Origin: Coix lacryma-jobi var. lacryma-jobi
Lineage: Eukaryota > Streptophyta > Magnoliopsida > Poales > Poaceae
Assembly (NCBI GenBank): GCA_009763385.1
Contig: CM019824.1
Location: forward strand, 146,141,705 to 146,205,704
Reading direction: 5' to 3'
DNA length: 64,000 bases
Shown here: in pieces, positions 1 to 9,113 of the stretch
Layout: each line of letters begins with the position of its first letter
Numbering within the stretch: the first letter of the stretch is position 1
Notes under the pieces: model-generated
Database searches by the model: none
The model's input: only the letters and a program-made list of their open reading frames with translations
Told to the model about the DNA's origin: nothing
Translations under genes and position numbers: made by a program

Positions 1-4
1 ACAC

Positions 5-2262
5 ATGCCTGGCGAGAGCATAGAAAGTTTATTTGCTCGCTTTCAGGTGATTGTCAACAAGATGAGAGCTAACAAGGAGCTGTTGCCTTTCGACGATCAT
101 GAGAGGGCTCTCAAGCTTTTGCATACTCTCAATCGATCGGTGTGGGACTCTAAGGTTCAGGCAATCATCGAATCCTCTAACTATGAGACTCTCACGTGCG
201 ACGAGCTCTTTAGTAAGCTCAAGTCTAGTGAGATTGACGCCATGACGAGGGCTTCTTATGAAAATCCTTCTGGCCCGTCTATGGCTTTGCTTTCTAGCTC
301 TTCTGCTAACCCCTCTGCAAGCTTTGCACTTTCTTCTCTTCTTTCTATCGCAGAGGAGCAGCTGGAGTTCATGGGGATGACGAGTTGGCTTTGCTCGCCA
401 AACGGTTCTCGCGGTTCCACAACAACCGCATGAACCGTCGCCGCAGAGGAGGACGCTCTGGATGTTACGAGTGTGGCGACCCCGACCACTTCATCACCAA
501 CTGTCCCAAGAAGAACAAGCAAGCTTTTGGGAAGGGCGATCATGGGCACAAGTACGACTCCGGCAAGTGCAAGGAGAAGTACGTCCCCACGAAGCACAAG
601 CGGAAGGGCGGCTTTAACAAGGAGTACATCAAGAAGAAGTACTTGGAGAAGGCCCAGGCTGAGCAGCGTGCTTTCTTCGCCACGCTCAGTGACGTCGACG
701 ACTCGGATGACGACTCCGCTTCCTCAAGCGACGACGAGTCCGAGAAGAAGAAGAAGATCGAGGACAAGCTGAACGGTCTCTACTTCTTCGCCGACAACGA
801 GGGTTTTTGCACCATGGCCCTCGGCAAGGAGGTCTACAGTCAGCTGGAGGAGATCCCTCGGAACGACGACGATGACGACGACACCTCCCAGGTATCTCAG
901 ACTCCCGAAGAACTCTCTGCTGAGGTCGATAAGCTTACTGTTGCTTTGCTTAGTCAAGATAAGTTGCTTAGGCGTGCAGCTAGAGAGAGGAAGGAGTTTA
1001 GGCAGAAGTGGGAGGATACAGTGAAGGAACTTGAGTTTGCCAAGTCCACCGTTGTTGTCTCTGAGGAGGGTGAGTGTGAGATGTGCACCAAGCACATGAC
1101 TGACCTTCTCACCTTGAGAGGTAAGTATGTTGCTTTGGTTGGAGAGGTGGATGAGCTTCGAGCTAGACCCGCGTTGTTGGGTGCGTGCAAGTCTTGTGCA
1201 GGCTTGCAATCCGAGTTGGCAGAGAAGAATGCCAAGATTGAGTCTCTTGAGAAGGTCAGCTCGGGTAGCACTTGTGTGTCTAGGTGTGTTTTGTGTGAGG
1301 GTTTGGAGATGGAGATTGCAAATGTGAAGCATGGCAAGATGCAAACCGAGGAGGAAAACACATACCTTCGGACCATCTTGTCATGGGTGTCTTGTGGTGA
1401 GCCGCAGCTTGGGATGATGATTGCCCTGTTTAAGCGTGCTGCTGGAGGTCCAGGTGTAGGTTTTGCTCAGGGTGTTGAGTGTGCTTCATCTTTTGGTAAG
1501 ATTGGAGAGTCGAGTGGTCTTAACCCGAGTGAGAAGCCCAACTCCACCACTACTCTCAAACTCACCAAGATTCCACCCAAAGAGCCTCTCAAGCCTAACA
1601 CCAAGGATGGAGTGTTTGTGGAACCTCCAAGAGCTCCACCCAAGAAGCAAACATGGGCTCCAAAACCAAACCACCTGAAGAACAAGCTAGACACAATGCC
1701 ACCCACCCAGGAGGAGCTTATGCCACAGAAGGGCAAGGTGATCCACACCCACTACCGTGAGTACCAACAACCCCCTATGAGAGTGGTGAGGTACCATTGT
1801 GAGCACTTTGGGAGAGATGGACACTTGAGGGAGTTTTGCTTTAGGCGCAAGAGAGAGGAGCGCCGTGCCAGGGAGATGAACAATGCAGACATGTACCATC
1901 CTTTCCATGATGTGCATGTGCCGAATGTTCAGAGGAGAGCTGCTAGGCCTAGAGGTCCAATGCCTCAAGGTCCTAGACCTCAGGGAGGTTTTGTCCGGCG
2001 GGACCCTAGCTTTGCAGGATATGGACCCCGTGGCGGTGGCTTTGTTGAGCGTTACCCTCCACCGCGTTTTGAGTATCGCGATGGACACTCTTCCCTTAGC
2101 GAACCACGTTTTCCTGTGCGTGGTGATCGCTTTCCCCGTAGGTGTGCTAGGAATGGTTTTTCTACTAACCATTCTTTTGAGCATCCGGGACAACACTGGT
2201 ACTCTTCCCATTTTACTCACCCCAGTGTTGGACCGTATGCTCACCCTATGTCTTTTTATTGA
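5..2262 (+). pseudogene. gag: Sirevirus gag (5' truncated, one frameshift)
   Basis: Gag builds the retrotransposon particle and packages its RNA. The visible N-terminal part (5-433) resembles the UBN2-type copia Gag domain (motif SLFARFQVIVNKMRAN). A one-base loss near 376 shifts the frame, and the protein resumes at about 385. It then has a CX2CX4HX4C knuckle (CYECGDPDHFITNC), a Lys-rich stretch, an Asp/Ser/Glu acidic block (about residues 105-125 of the second ORF), and a heptad-rich coiled coil with CxxC pairs. Near the C-terminus is a second knuckle whose second Cys is Phe (HCEHFGRDGH...C), followed by an Arg/Gly/Pro-rich tail. It ends at TGA 2260-2262. The long C-terminal extension is typical of Sirevirus Gag. 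Confidence 0.9.
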
Positions 2263-2270
2263 TGTAGGTA
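2251..2270 (+). promoter_or_regulatory. gag-pol junction with adjacent stops and splice-acceptor-like site
   Basis: The gag stop TGA (2260-2262) is followed five bases after its start by TAG (2265-2267) in the pol frame, so the two ORFs do not overlap. The junction reads TTTTTATTGATGTAG|G, a pyrimidine-rich tract followed by AG|G, which resembles a plant 3' splice site. The same arrangement occurs at 48434-48448 in element 2. Use as a splice acceptor is inferred. Confidence 0.5.
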
Positions 2271-5200
2271 AAACAATTGGAGGACATTTGGTTGGTGGAT
2301 TCTGGTTGTTCGAGGCACATGACCGGAAACGCCAAGTGGTTCTCCAGTCCTAGTCCAGTTGCCGGAAAGGAGTTTATCACCTTCGGCGACAATAGCAAAG
2401 GTAAAGTGTTGTCTCGTGGGTCTGTGCGAGTTAATGAGCACTTTGTGTTGTGTGATGTTGCTCTTGTTTCTAACTTGCATTTTAACCTTCTTTCTGTTTC
2501 GCAACTCTTTGATGATGATTATGAGATTCATTTTAAACCGAATCTCAGTCGTATTTTGGATCCTCAGGGCAATCTTGTATGTTTGATTTTGCCCTTTGGG
2601 AAAGTCTTTCATGCAAATTTCTCGGAGTCTTTTGGCATTTCTCGCTGTCTTGTGGCTGGACCTTCCTCCTCTGATCTTTGGAAGTGGCATAGGAGACTTG
2701 GACATTTGAGCTTCGACTTGCTTGCGAGGCTTAGTTCACTTGGCTTAATCCGAGGATTGCCCAAGTTACACATGGAGAAGGATCTTGTTTGCCATTCTTG
2801 TAGACATGGGAAAATGGTTGCTGCTCCCCACCATCCTGTGAATCAAGTTATGACCAAGCGCCCTGGAGAGCTTTTGCATATGGACCTTGTTGGTCCGGCT
2901 CAGGTGAGCTCGGTTGGTGGGAAGTGGTATGTGCTTGTTGTTGTCGATGACTTTTTGAGATATTCATGGGTTTTCTTTTTAGCTGAGAAAACTGAGACTT
3001 TCTCTTTTGCTCGCAATCTGATTTTGCGTCTTTAGAACGAGTTCCCTAAGAACTCGACGCTAGCTATTTGTAGTGATAATGGTACCGAGTTCAGAAACTC
3101 GGATTTTGAAAAGTTTTGTAACTCTTTGGGTTTGGAGCATCAGTTTTCTTCCCCCTACACACCGCCACAGAATGATGTTGTAGAGAGGAAGAATCGGACC
3201 CTTGTTGAGATGGCCAGGACGATGCTTGATGAGCATAGGACTCCTAGGCGATATTGGGCCGAGGCTATGAACACTGCATGCTATATTTCCAATCGCATTT
3301 TTCTCCGAGCTTTCTTGAAAAAGACTTCTTATGAGTTGTGCTTTGGAAAACAGCCCAAAGTGAGTTATTTTAGAGTGTTTGGTTGCCACTGTTTTATACT
3401 CAAGAAAGGCAACTTGGACAAGTTTGAGTCTCGTTCTTCTGACGGTGTATTTTTGGGTTATGGCACTCATACTCGCGCATATCGTGTACTTAACCTTGAT
3501 ACTAACCGAGTCATGGAGACATCTGATGTCACCTTCGACGAGACCATGGTTTGTCCTTCTTCTAGATTTGAGCGTGCAGGTGATCATGAGGTTGACGAAC
3601 CTCTTTTTGATGAGGAGGACGAGGGTGCTGAAGGGATGGATGGTCCAGCACCGCCTCCACCTGTTGTGCCGCTAGGATCGGCTTCGATGACGATGACTCA
3701 CGGCCCTGACCCTTCTTCTTCGACTACTTGGGGGTCGTGGGATCTGCCACCTCGGGCTGTACCGCTTGTACCCGAGGAGGCACCAGCTGCTGTTGAGGGG
3801 GAGGTTTCTTCAGCTCGGGAGGTGCCACGACACATTCAGCGCCAACACCCGCCTCAACAGATGATCGGCAGCATCGACGAACGCGTCACTCGGTCAAGGT
3901 CACAACAAATCTCTCACTTTGCTCATTCTGCATTTGTTGCTAATTTTGAACCCCAAGATGTTGGACACACTTTATCTGATCCGGATTGGGTCAATGCCAT
4001 GCTTGAGGAGTTAGAAAATTTTGAGAGAAATCGGGTTTGAGTTTTGGTTCCTCCTCCAGACTGTAATCCTATTGGGACAAAATGGGTTTTCAAAAACAAA
4101 CAAGGAGAGGATGGCCACATTGTGAGAAACAAGGCCAGACTTGTAGCCTAGGGGTATAGTCAGAAGGAGGGGATAGACTATGAGGAGACTTTTGCTCCTG
4201 TAGCTCGTTTGGAGGCAATTAGGATACTCTTGGCTTTTGCTACATCCAAAGGTTTCAAACTTTTTCAAATGGATGTCAAGAGTGCCTTCTTAAACGGCTA
4301 CATAGAAGAAGAGGTGTATGTAAAACAACCCCCCGGTTTTGAAAATCCCAAGTTTCCAAACCATGTTTTTAAACTTCACAAAGCTTTATATGGTTTGAAA
4401 CAAGCCCCTAGAGCCTGGTATGATAGGTTAAAGACCTTTTTGCTAGCTAAGGGTTTTAAAATGGGATGTGTGGATAAAACGCTCTTTCTCCTCAAGCAAG
4501 GCAAAGACACTCTCTTGGTCCAGATTTACGTGGATGATATCATCTTCGGTGGTTCTTCTCACGCTTTGGTTGCCATGTTTGCAGATCTTATGAGCAGGGA
4601 ATTTGAGATGAGCATGATGGGCGAGTTGACATTCTTTCTTGGGTTGCAAATTAAGCAATCCCGAGAAGGAATGTTTGTGCACCAGGGCAAGTACACCAAG
4701 GATATCCTGAAGAAATTCGATATGGGTGAGGCCAAGCCGCTTCCAACACCCATGTCAACCACGACGGCCCTGGATGCGGACGAGGATGAAGAAGTTGTGG
4801 ACCAGAAGGAGTACCGAAGCATGATCGGGTCGCTGCTGTACCTGACGGCGACACGCCCAGACATTCAGTTTGCGGTGTGTCTTTGCGCACGCTTTCAGGC
4901 GTCGCCGCGCACCTCTCACCGTCAGGCGGTCAAGCGCATTTTCAGGTACCTTCATTTCACACCTGAGTTCGGGATTTGGTATTCTGCTTCCTCCACTCTC
5001 TCCCTTTGCGGTTATTCTGATGCTGATTTTGTTGGTTGCCGACTTGATCGCAAGTCCACTTCTGGGACTTGTCAGTTTATTGGCTCTTCTCTTGTATCTT
5101 GGTCTTCTCGCAAGCAGTCTAGTGTCGCCCAGTCTACCACAGAGGCTGAATATGTTGCTGCGGCTAGCTGTTGTTCCCAGTTGCTTTGGATGATGGCCAC

Positions 5201-5471
5201 TTTGCGTGATTTTGGTCTGAGCTTCTCTCGAGTGCCTTTGCTTTGTGACAGCACGAGTGCGATTAGCGTTGCTAAGAACCCCGTGCTGCATTCTAAGACC
5301 AAACACATTGATGTGCGCTTCCATTTTTTGCGAGACCATTTTGAGAAGGGTGATATCGACCTTCGCCATGTTGATACTCATCATCAGTTGGCTGATATTT
5401 TTACCAAGCCTTTGGACCAATCAACTTTTAATAGGTTGAGAGGTGAGCTTGGTGTGTGTTTCCCCTTTTAG
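2268..5471 (+). pseudogene. pol: Sirevirus pol: PR-INT-RT-RNase H, three in-frame stops
   Basis: This polyprotein replicates and integrates the element. The frame is open from 2268, just after TAG 2265-2267, and has no ATG near its start. The domains in order are: protease (WLVDSGCSRHMTG, 2289-2327); the GAG-pre-integrase zinc region (WHRRLGHLSFDLL ... CHSCRHGK, about 2684-2815); the integrase core with its Asp, Asp (CSDNGTEF, about 3069) and Glu (VVERKNRT, about 3177) motifs; RT ([17 protein letters not shown] at 4527-4538); and RNase H ([24 protein letters not shown]). Stops interrupt one unbroken frame at 3033-3035 (TAG), 4038-4040 (TGA) and 4149-4151 (TAG). The copia order of integrase before RT is clear. 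It ends at TAG 5469-5471. Confidence 0.95.
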
Positions 5472-6503
5472 ATGGGAGAAACACTTTGGTTCTTGTATCA
5501 TAGACTGACTCTTTTCCTTCGTTTTGTCTTCATTCTTGTTAGGTTAGTCGTTGTATTTCATCAAGCATCTTTAATTTCTGAGCTTCATGTATATAATCTT
5601 CAGAATGTGATTATACTCTATCTAGTATGTTCCGATGCTATATGATGATGCTTATAGCTTATGCTCTTTCTGATCACTGATACATGTTGTGAGCTGAGCT
5701 ATTTCACGAATGGTGAACTTGCTTAATGGACATAAAACTTGAAATTGTTCACCATTGAGATATGCATCTAGCATGTGTAGAATGTGTTGAATTCACTTGT
5801 GCTTTTCATATATGCTAGGTTGCTATGTCTCTAGTTCTGAGTCATTCACTTGCTTGGTATGTTCATATTTTATTATAAAATTGAACCAAGTTTTAAGTGA
5901 ATTGAAAAGATCAAGATGGGATTGCTTGTCAGCACCTCACGGTATCGAGACTGTTTCTCATTGCACTTTGGGTTAAACTTGAGCCGTGTAGTGTATGACC
6001 GAAACCGACACTTTAAGCTTCCGATTGCTTCTGCATAGGCTTAGCTCGGTTGAAAAGTTAGGCAATGACAAGCTTTCCACCTCTCGCAATCACATGCTGA
6101 ATTTTTGAAATTATGTAATTTCACCACTGCAACTCCGATAAAATTTTAAAACACAAGTCTATGATTCATTCTATGGCATGATGATTGAACCTTGCTAGGG
6201 GTAGTTCACCTTGTATACATGTTTAGCACTTGTTTGACTTCCTGTCTATACATGTTTAGTGCTATTTTGATGGTGAATACCTTTTTGGCTAAAACTGCTC
6301 ACTTTGCTCATATGTTCATATTTCGTATTTTGTGATCAGTTTGAGCCTTTGCTAGCATGGTGTGTATGTTGTTGAGTCGTCAAACCAGCACTTTGTAGAG
6401 CATCTTTTCATTCTATTGACTATATTCCTGAAGCTGCTAACTTGCACTGTTAACTCATATGCATTTGGAAGGGAGAAGTTTGCTTGATAGTGCATTATCA
6501 ACT

Positions 6504-6513
6504 AAGGGGGAGA
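6504..6513 (+). other. First polypurine-tract-like copy of element 1
   Basis: AAGGGGGAGA lies about 650 bp upstream of the tract that borders the LTR. Duplicated polypurine tracts between pol and the 3' LTR are a known Sirevirus trait. Confidence 0.6.
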
Positions 6514-6809
6514 ATTTTGTCAAATCATAATGGGAGAAATCATAATATCATATCTGAGTTGTGTGCACTATTGGAGAGGGAGCTTGCTCATTTCATGCTC
6601 GTTTGATGAATTTTTCAATTGGTATGGAGCATTTTTCCAATTCAATTTCAATTGGTATGGAGCATTCTTCCAATTGGTTCGGAGCATGTTTGGTACCTAG
6701 TTGTGTTGAGCCTTTCCTCTTTCTTGAGGGACTAGTGACTTTGTCGATATATTCTTTAATTGGTATCGAGCTAGCTCTTCTATTCTTCAGTTGGTATCGA
6801 ACTTTTCGG

Positions 6810-6976
6810 TTGGTATCGAGCTTTCTCGTTAGCGGTGTTGAGCCCGTTTTGCCTCTTCTTGAGGGCTAGCTCTATTTTGCTTAAACTTCAATTGATATTT
6901 CGATTGGTATCGAGCTTTCCTGCTAGCAGTGTTGAGCCTGTTCTACCTCTTCTTGAGGGCTAGCTTTGTTTTGCTT
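6810..6976 (+). repeat. Two-copy direct repeat in post-pol spacer (94-bp period)
   Basis: Copies at about 6810-6882 and 6904-6976 both read TTGGTATCGAGCTTTC ... GTGTTGAGCC ... CCTCTTCTTGAGGGCTAGCT with a few substitutions. Shorter TTGGTAT(C/G)GAGC pieces occur from 6620 onward. Related text (GAGGGCTAGCTT, GTTGCGTCGAGCC) follows the deletion junction in element 2 at 49968. Confidence 0.8.
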
Positions 6977-7148
6977 GGTTGCGTTGAGCCGTTGCCCATG
7001 TCTTTGGGGACCAAGTTGTCTTGCTCTTTCACTTGATCTTCTTCTAGCTTTGTTATGCTTTTGGGTCATTTGGACGAGTTCTCTACTTCTCTTTCTTCCT
7101 CCTTCTACTTCTTTATGATTTGTGTTGGTAGTTGACAATGCACTCATC

Positions 7149-7158
7149 AAGGGGGAGA
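7149..7158 (+). other. Polypurine tract of element 1
   Basis: AAGGGGGAGA lies immediately upstream of the LTR start TG at 7160. It is the expected primer for plus-strand DNA synthesis. Confidence 0.85.
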
Positions 7159-7548
7159 TTGCAGATACATGGGTGTATGTCGGATCTTGAGTGATGAGTG
7201 ATTGTCAACTGTTTGATGCGGATGTTCTTTGGCTTGTGTTGTGCAGGTGTCGAGCACGGAGACAGTGATCGAGTGCAAGGTGAAAGTCAAGTAGAGACGT
7301 GCCGTGTCGATGGACCGGGAGCGGTGAAGGGCGGACGTGAGGCTTGGACTGAAGGACCGGTGGCCTGAGGATCAGCAGTGGTGGCTAACAGCCTGGGACA
7401 GCGACGAGCGGAGACTTGCGGGGCACAGTGTTGCTCGGGTCGAGGACCTGGGGACATGTGTCGGTAGACGGGGTGCACGGGCCGTGCATCCCCTCTACGG
7501 CTTCGGTTTGGTGGTTGAGCCACAGAAAAAACACCGGGTGGACGGTTT

Positions 7549-7773
7549 CTAGGTTTGGGCCACAAAACCTGGGTGCGGCCGGTTTCTGAGTTTGGGCCAC
7601 AAAACTCGGGCGGTGGACGGTTTCCAGGTCTGGGCCTCAAAACCTGGGCGCTGGCGGGTTTCTGAGTTTGGGCCACAAAACTCAGGCGATGGACTGCGGG
7701 TTTCCCGGTTTGGGCCTCAAAACCGGGGGTTGGTCGTGAAGGCTAGTTTCCCGGTTTGGGCCTCAAAACCGGG
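7549..7773 (+). repeat. Array of six co-varying hairpin modules in LTR U3
   Basis: Six modules share the loop GGGCC(T/A)CA flanked by complementary 8-bp arms. The arms change together: CTAGGTTT/AAACCTGG, CTGAGTTT/AAACTCGG, CCAGGT/ACCTGG, CTGAGTTT/AAACTCAG, CCCGGTTT/AAACCGGG twice. They start near 7549, 7586, 7624, 7662, 7704 and 7750. The array ends about 200 bp upstream of the TATA box. Related four-module arrays occur at 42464-42601 and 51194-51328. Confidence 0.85.
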
Positions 7774-7970
7774 GGCAAGGTCCGTGAAAAGGACGAGCAG
7801 AGCGGTGGCGGCACGTGGCGGCAATCGGCGAGGTTGCGTCGAGGCAACGCTACCAGTTGTGCGGGCGTGGCCGTCGGATCAGCATCTACTTCGAGTTGGT
7901 CAAGAATAACCTTAGGGTTTAGCTGGCTCGCTCTGTAAATAATTAGAGGTAGAGTGGGAATTAGAATTAG

Positions 7971-7976
7971 TATAAG
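7971..7976 (+). promoter_or_regulatory. Putative TATA box of Sirevirus LTR
   Basis: TATAAG in the LTR, downstream of the hairpin array and before a CT-rich leader. The equivalent box is CTATAAATA at about 42839 in element 2. Confidence 0.55.
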
Positions 7977-8561
7977 TAGGGGGAGACACCCACCTCCCAA
8001 TTCATCTCAGTCATTTTCTATTTTCCACCTAGGGTTTTCTGCTCTCCCACATCCCTGCTGTAGCTAGCTGAGATCCGCAGAGAAGACAATCATACCTCTG
8101 TGTTCGAGAGACTTTTGACGAAGTGAGACCGTAATCTCACCATTGTAGCGTGTGGTAGCCACACGGTTGCAAATTCGTGGTTGTGATTCGCGTTTTGGTG
8201 TTGTTCTTCGCGGGTTCCTTTTCTCCACGATTTTCCCGGTGATCGATCTCTCTACTCGTTGCGTCTTTTTCGATTCCGTTTGAACTGAGTTGTTCTAGAT
8301 CGTGAGGCACTTCTTTCCACCGAAGGAATTCACCTCTAACCTCACGAGCTAGTAGATCGGTCGATTTTCGTTTTGAATCGGTTTTTGTCTCCTTTGCTCC
8401 GAATTCCTTTGATTCATCGATTTAGAGACAGGTTCGAGCCATGATCTCGTAGGAGTAGCTCACTATCCCCCGTGTGACTCCTCTCACCAAGTTTGAACTC
8501 TAGAAGTTTCGTTTTGGGTGAGATCGAGTCGAATCGGTGAACGAACAACACTGTGTCGGGG

Positions 8562-8844
8562 TGACCGGACGCTCGCTGTTCATCGACCGGACGCTCCCTG
8601 TGAGTCCGGTCGTTGAAGGCCGAGCGAAATCTGTTCTGCGAACTGACCGGACGCTCTGTGACCTGACCGGACGCTTCCTTCTTCAAAGTGACCGGACTCA
8701 ACAGTTGTACTATTCATTGGCTTTTTCTCTGACTGACCGGACGCTTGAGCTGTGACCGGACTCACCGATCCTCAGAGTCCGGTCCAACTCAGAGAGTTCC
8801 AAAACCGAGTTTTGCCTGACCGAACGCTCCAGTGAGTCCGGTCA
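8562..8844 (+). repeat. CCGGAC / GTCCGG motif array in LTR
   Basis: Direct and inverted copies of TGACCGGACGCT and GAGTCCGGTC are spaced irregularly over about 280 bp downstream of the TATA box. The same motif type occurs at 52185-52545. A GGACAGTCC variant is at 43427-43640, and a degenerate version on the minus strand is at 22540-22880. Confidence 0.85.
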
Positions 8845-9113
8845 GTGCTGCCTCGCACGTTTTCGTCTGCGGTTCATCCGTCCGTTGTCGATTTTGATTT
8901 CCGGCTTTTGTGTTGGGTTTCTAGAGCTGTGTAGTGTCCCGTTGTGCTTCTTGGAAGCATCCACCCCACATCTAGGGTCGTGGACTCTATTGGGCTCTAG
9001 GTTTGCTTTTGGGGTTGATTTTCGGGACAATGGCACAAAGTTTCTGAAAAGAAATTTGAGGCTCTCATTCACCCCCCCTCTGGTCGCCTTGCTTTGGCAC
9101 TTTCGGTCCTTCA

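Larger units (their letters stand above)
5472..7148 (+). other. Sirevirus post-pol spacer, non-coding
   Basis: About 1.7 kb between RNase H and the 3' LTR has no long ORF. Some Sireviruses carry an env-like ORF here; none is visible in this copy. The sequence is AT-rich and is matched by 56820-58579 of element 3, including the block around TCAGCACCTCACGGTATCGA, so it is a conserved part of the element. Its distal end contains repeated TTGGTATCGAGC phrases and the first polypurine-like tract. Confidence 0.75.
1..9113 (+). mobile_element. Ty1/copia Sirevirus, 3' part (element 1)
   Basis: This is a Sirevirus-lineage LTR retrotransposon whose 5' LTR and Gag N-terminus lie before the window. The order is gag, protease-integrase-RT-RNase H (copia order), a long non-coding spacer, a polypurine tract and a 3' LTR. 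The long Gag with zinc knuckle, acidic stretch and coiled coil, together with duplicated polypurine tracts, fits the Sirevirus lineage of monocots. Pol is collinear in one frame apart from three stop codons, so this is the best preserved element here. It abuts a CACTA-like repeat at 9114. The insertion duplication cannot be checked because the 5' end is missing. Confidence 0.93.
7160..9113 (+). repeat. 3' LTR of Sirevirus element 1
   Basis: The LTR starts TGCAGATACA after the polypurine tract and ends ...GGTCCTTCA. The end was placed by comparison with 52931, where the same terminal block (TTTGAGGCTC...CACCCCCCCTCT) is followed by a primer-binding site. Its length is 1,954 bp. It holds a hairpin-module array (7549-7773), a TATA box (7971-7976) and a CCGGAC array (8562-8844). 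No partner LTR is in the window. Confidence 0.85.

Noticed and set aside
540..1376. Long minus-strand ORFs opposite gag and pol (for example 206 and 221 codons)
   Set aside because: They mirror the codon structure of gag or pol on the other strand and have no domain of their own.
5472..7148. Env-like gene after Sirevirus pol
   Set aside because: No ORF longer than about 100 codons and no membrane-protein pattern; the spacer is also non-coding in element 3.
7549..7773. CRISPR-like array
   Set aside because: The regular repeats are imperfect hairpins in a plant LTR with changing arms and no spacer logic; a CRISPR array is not expected in this genome.
7287..8000. ORFs of 70-129 codons in the Sirevirus LTR
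   Set aside because: They run through the hairpin-module array, and similar ORFs on both strands recur at 42085-42560 and 50642-51395 because the repeated modules are GC-rich. Not coding.
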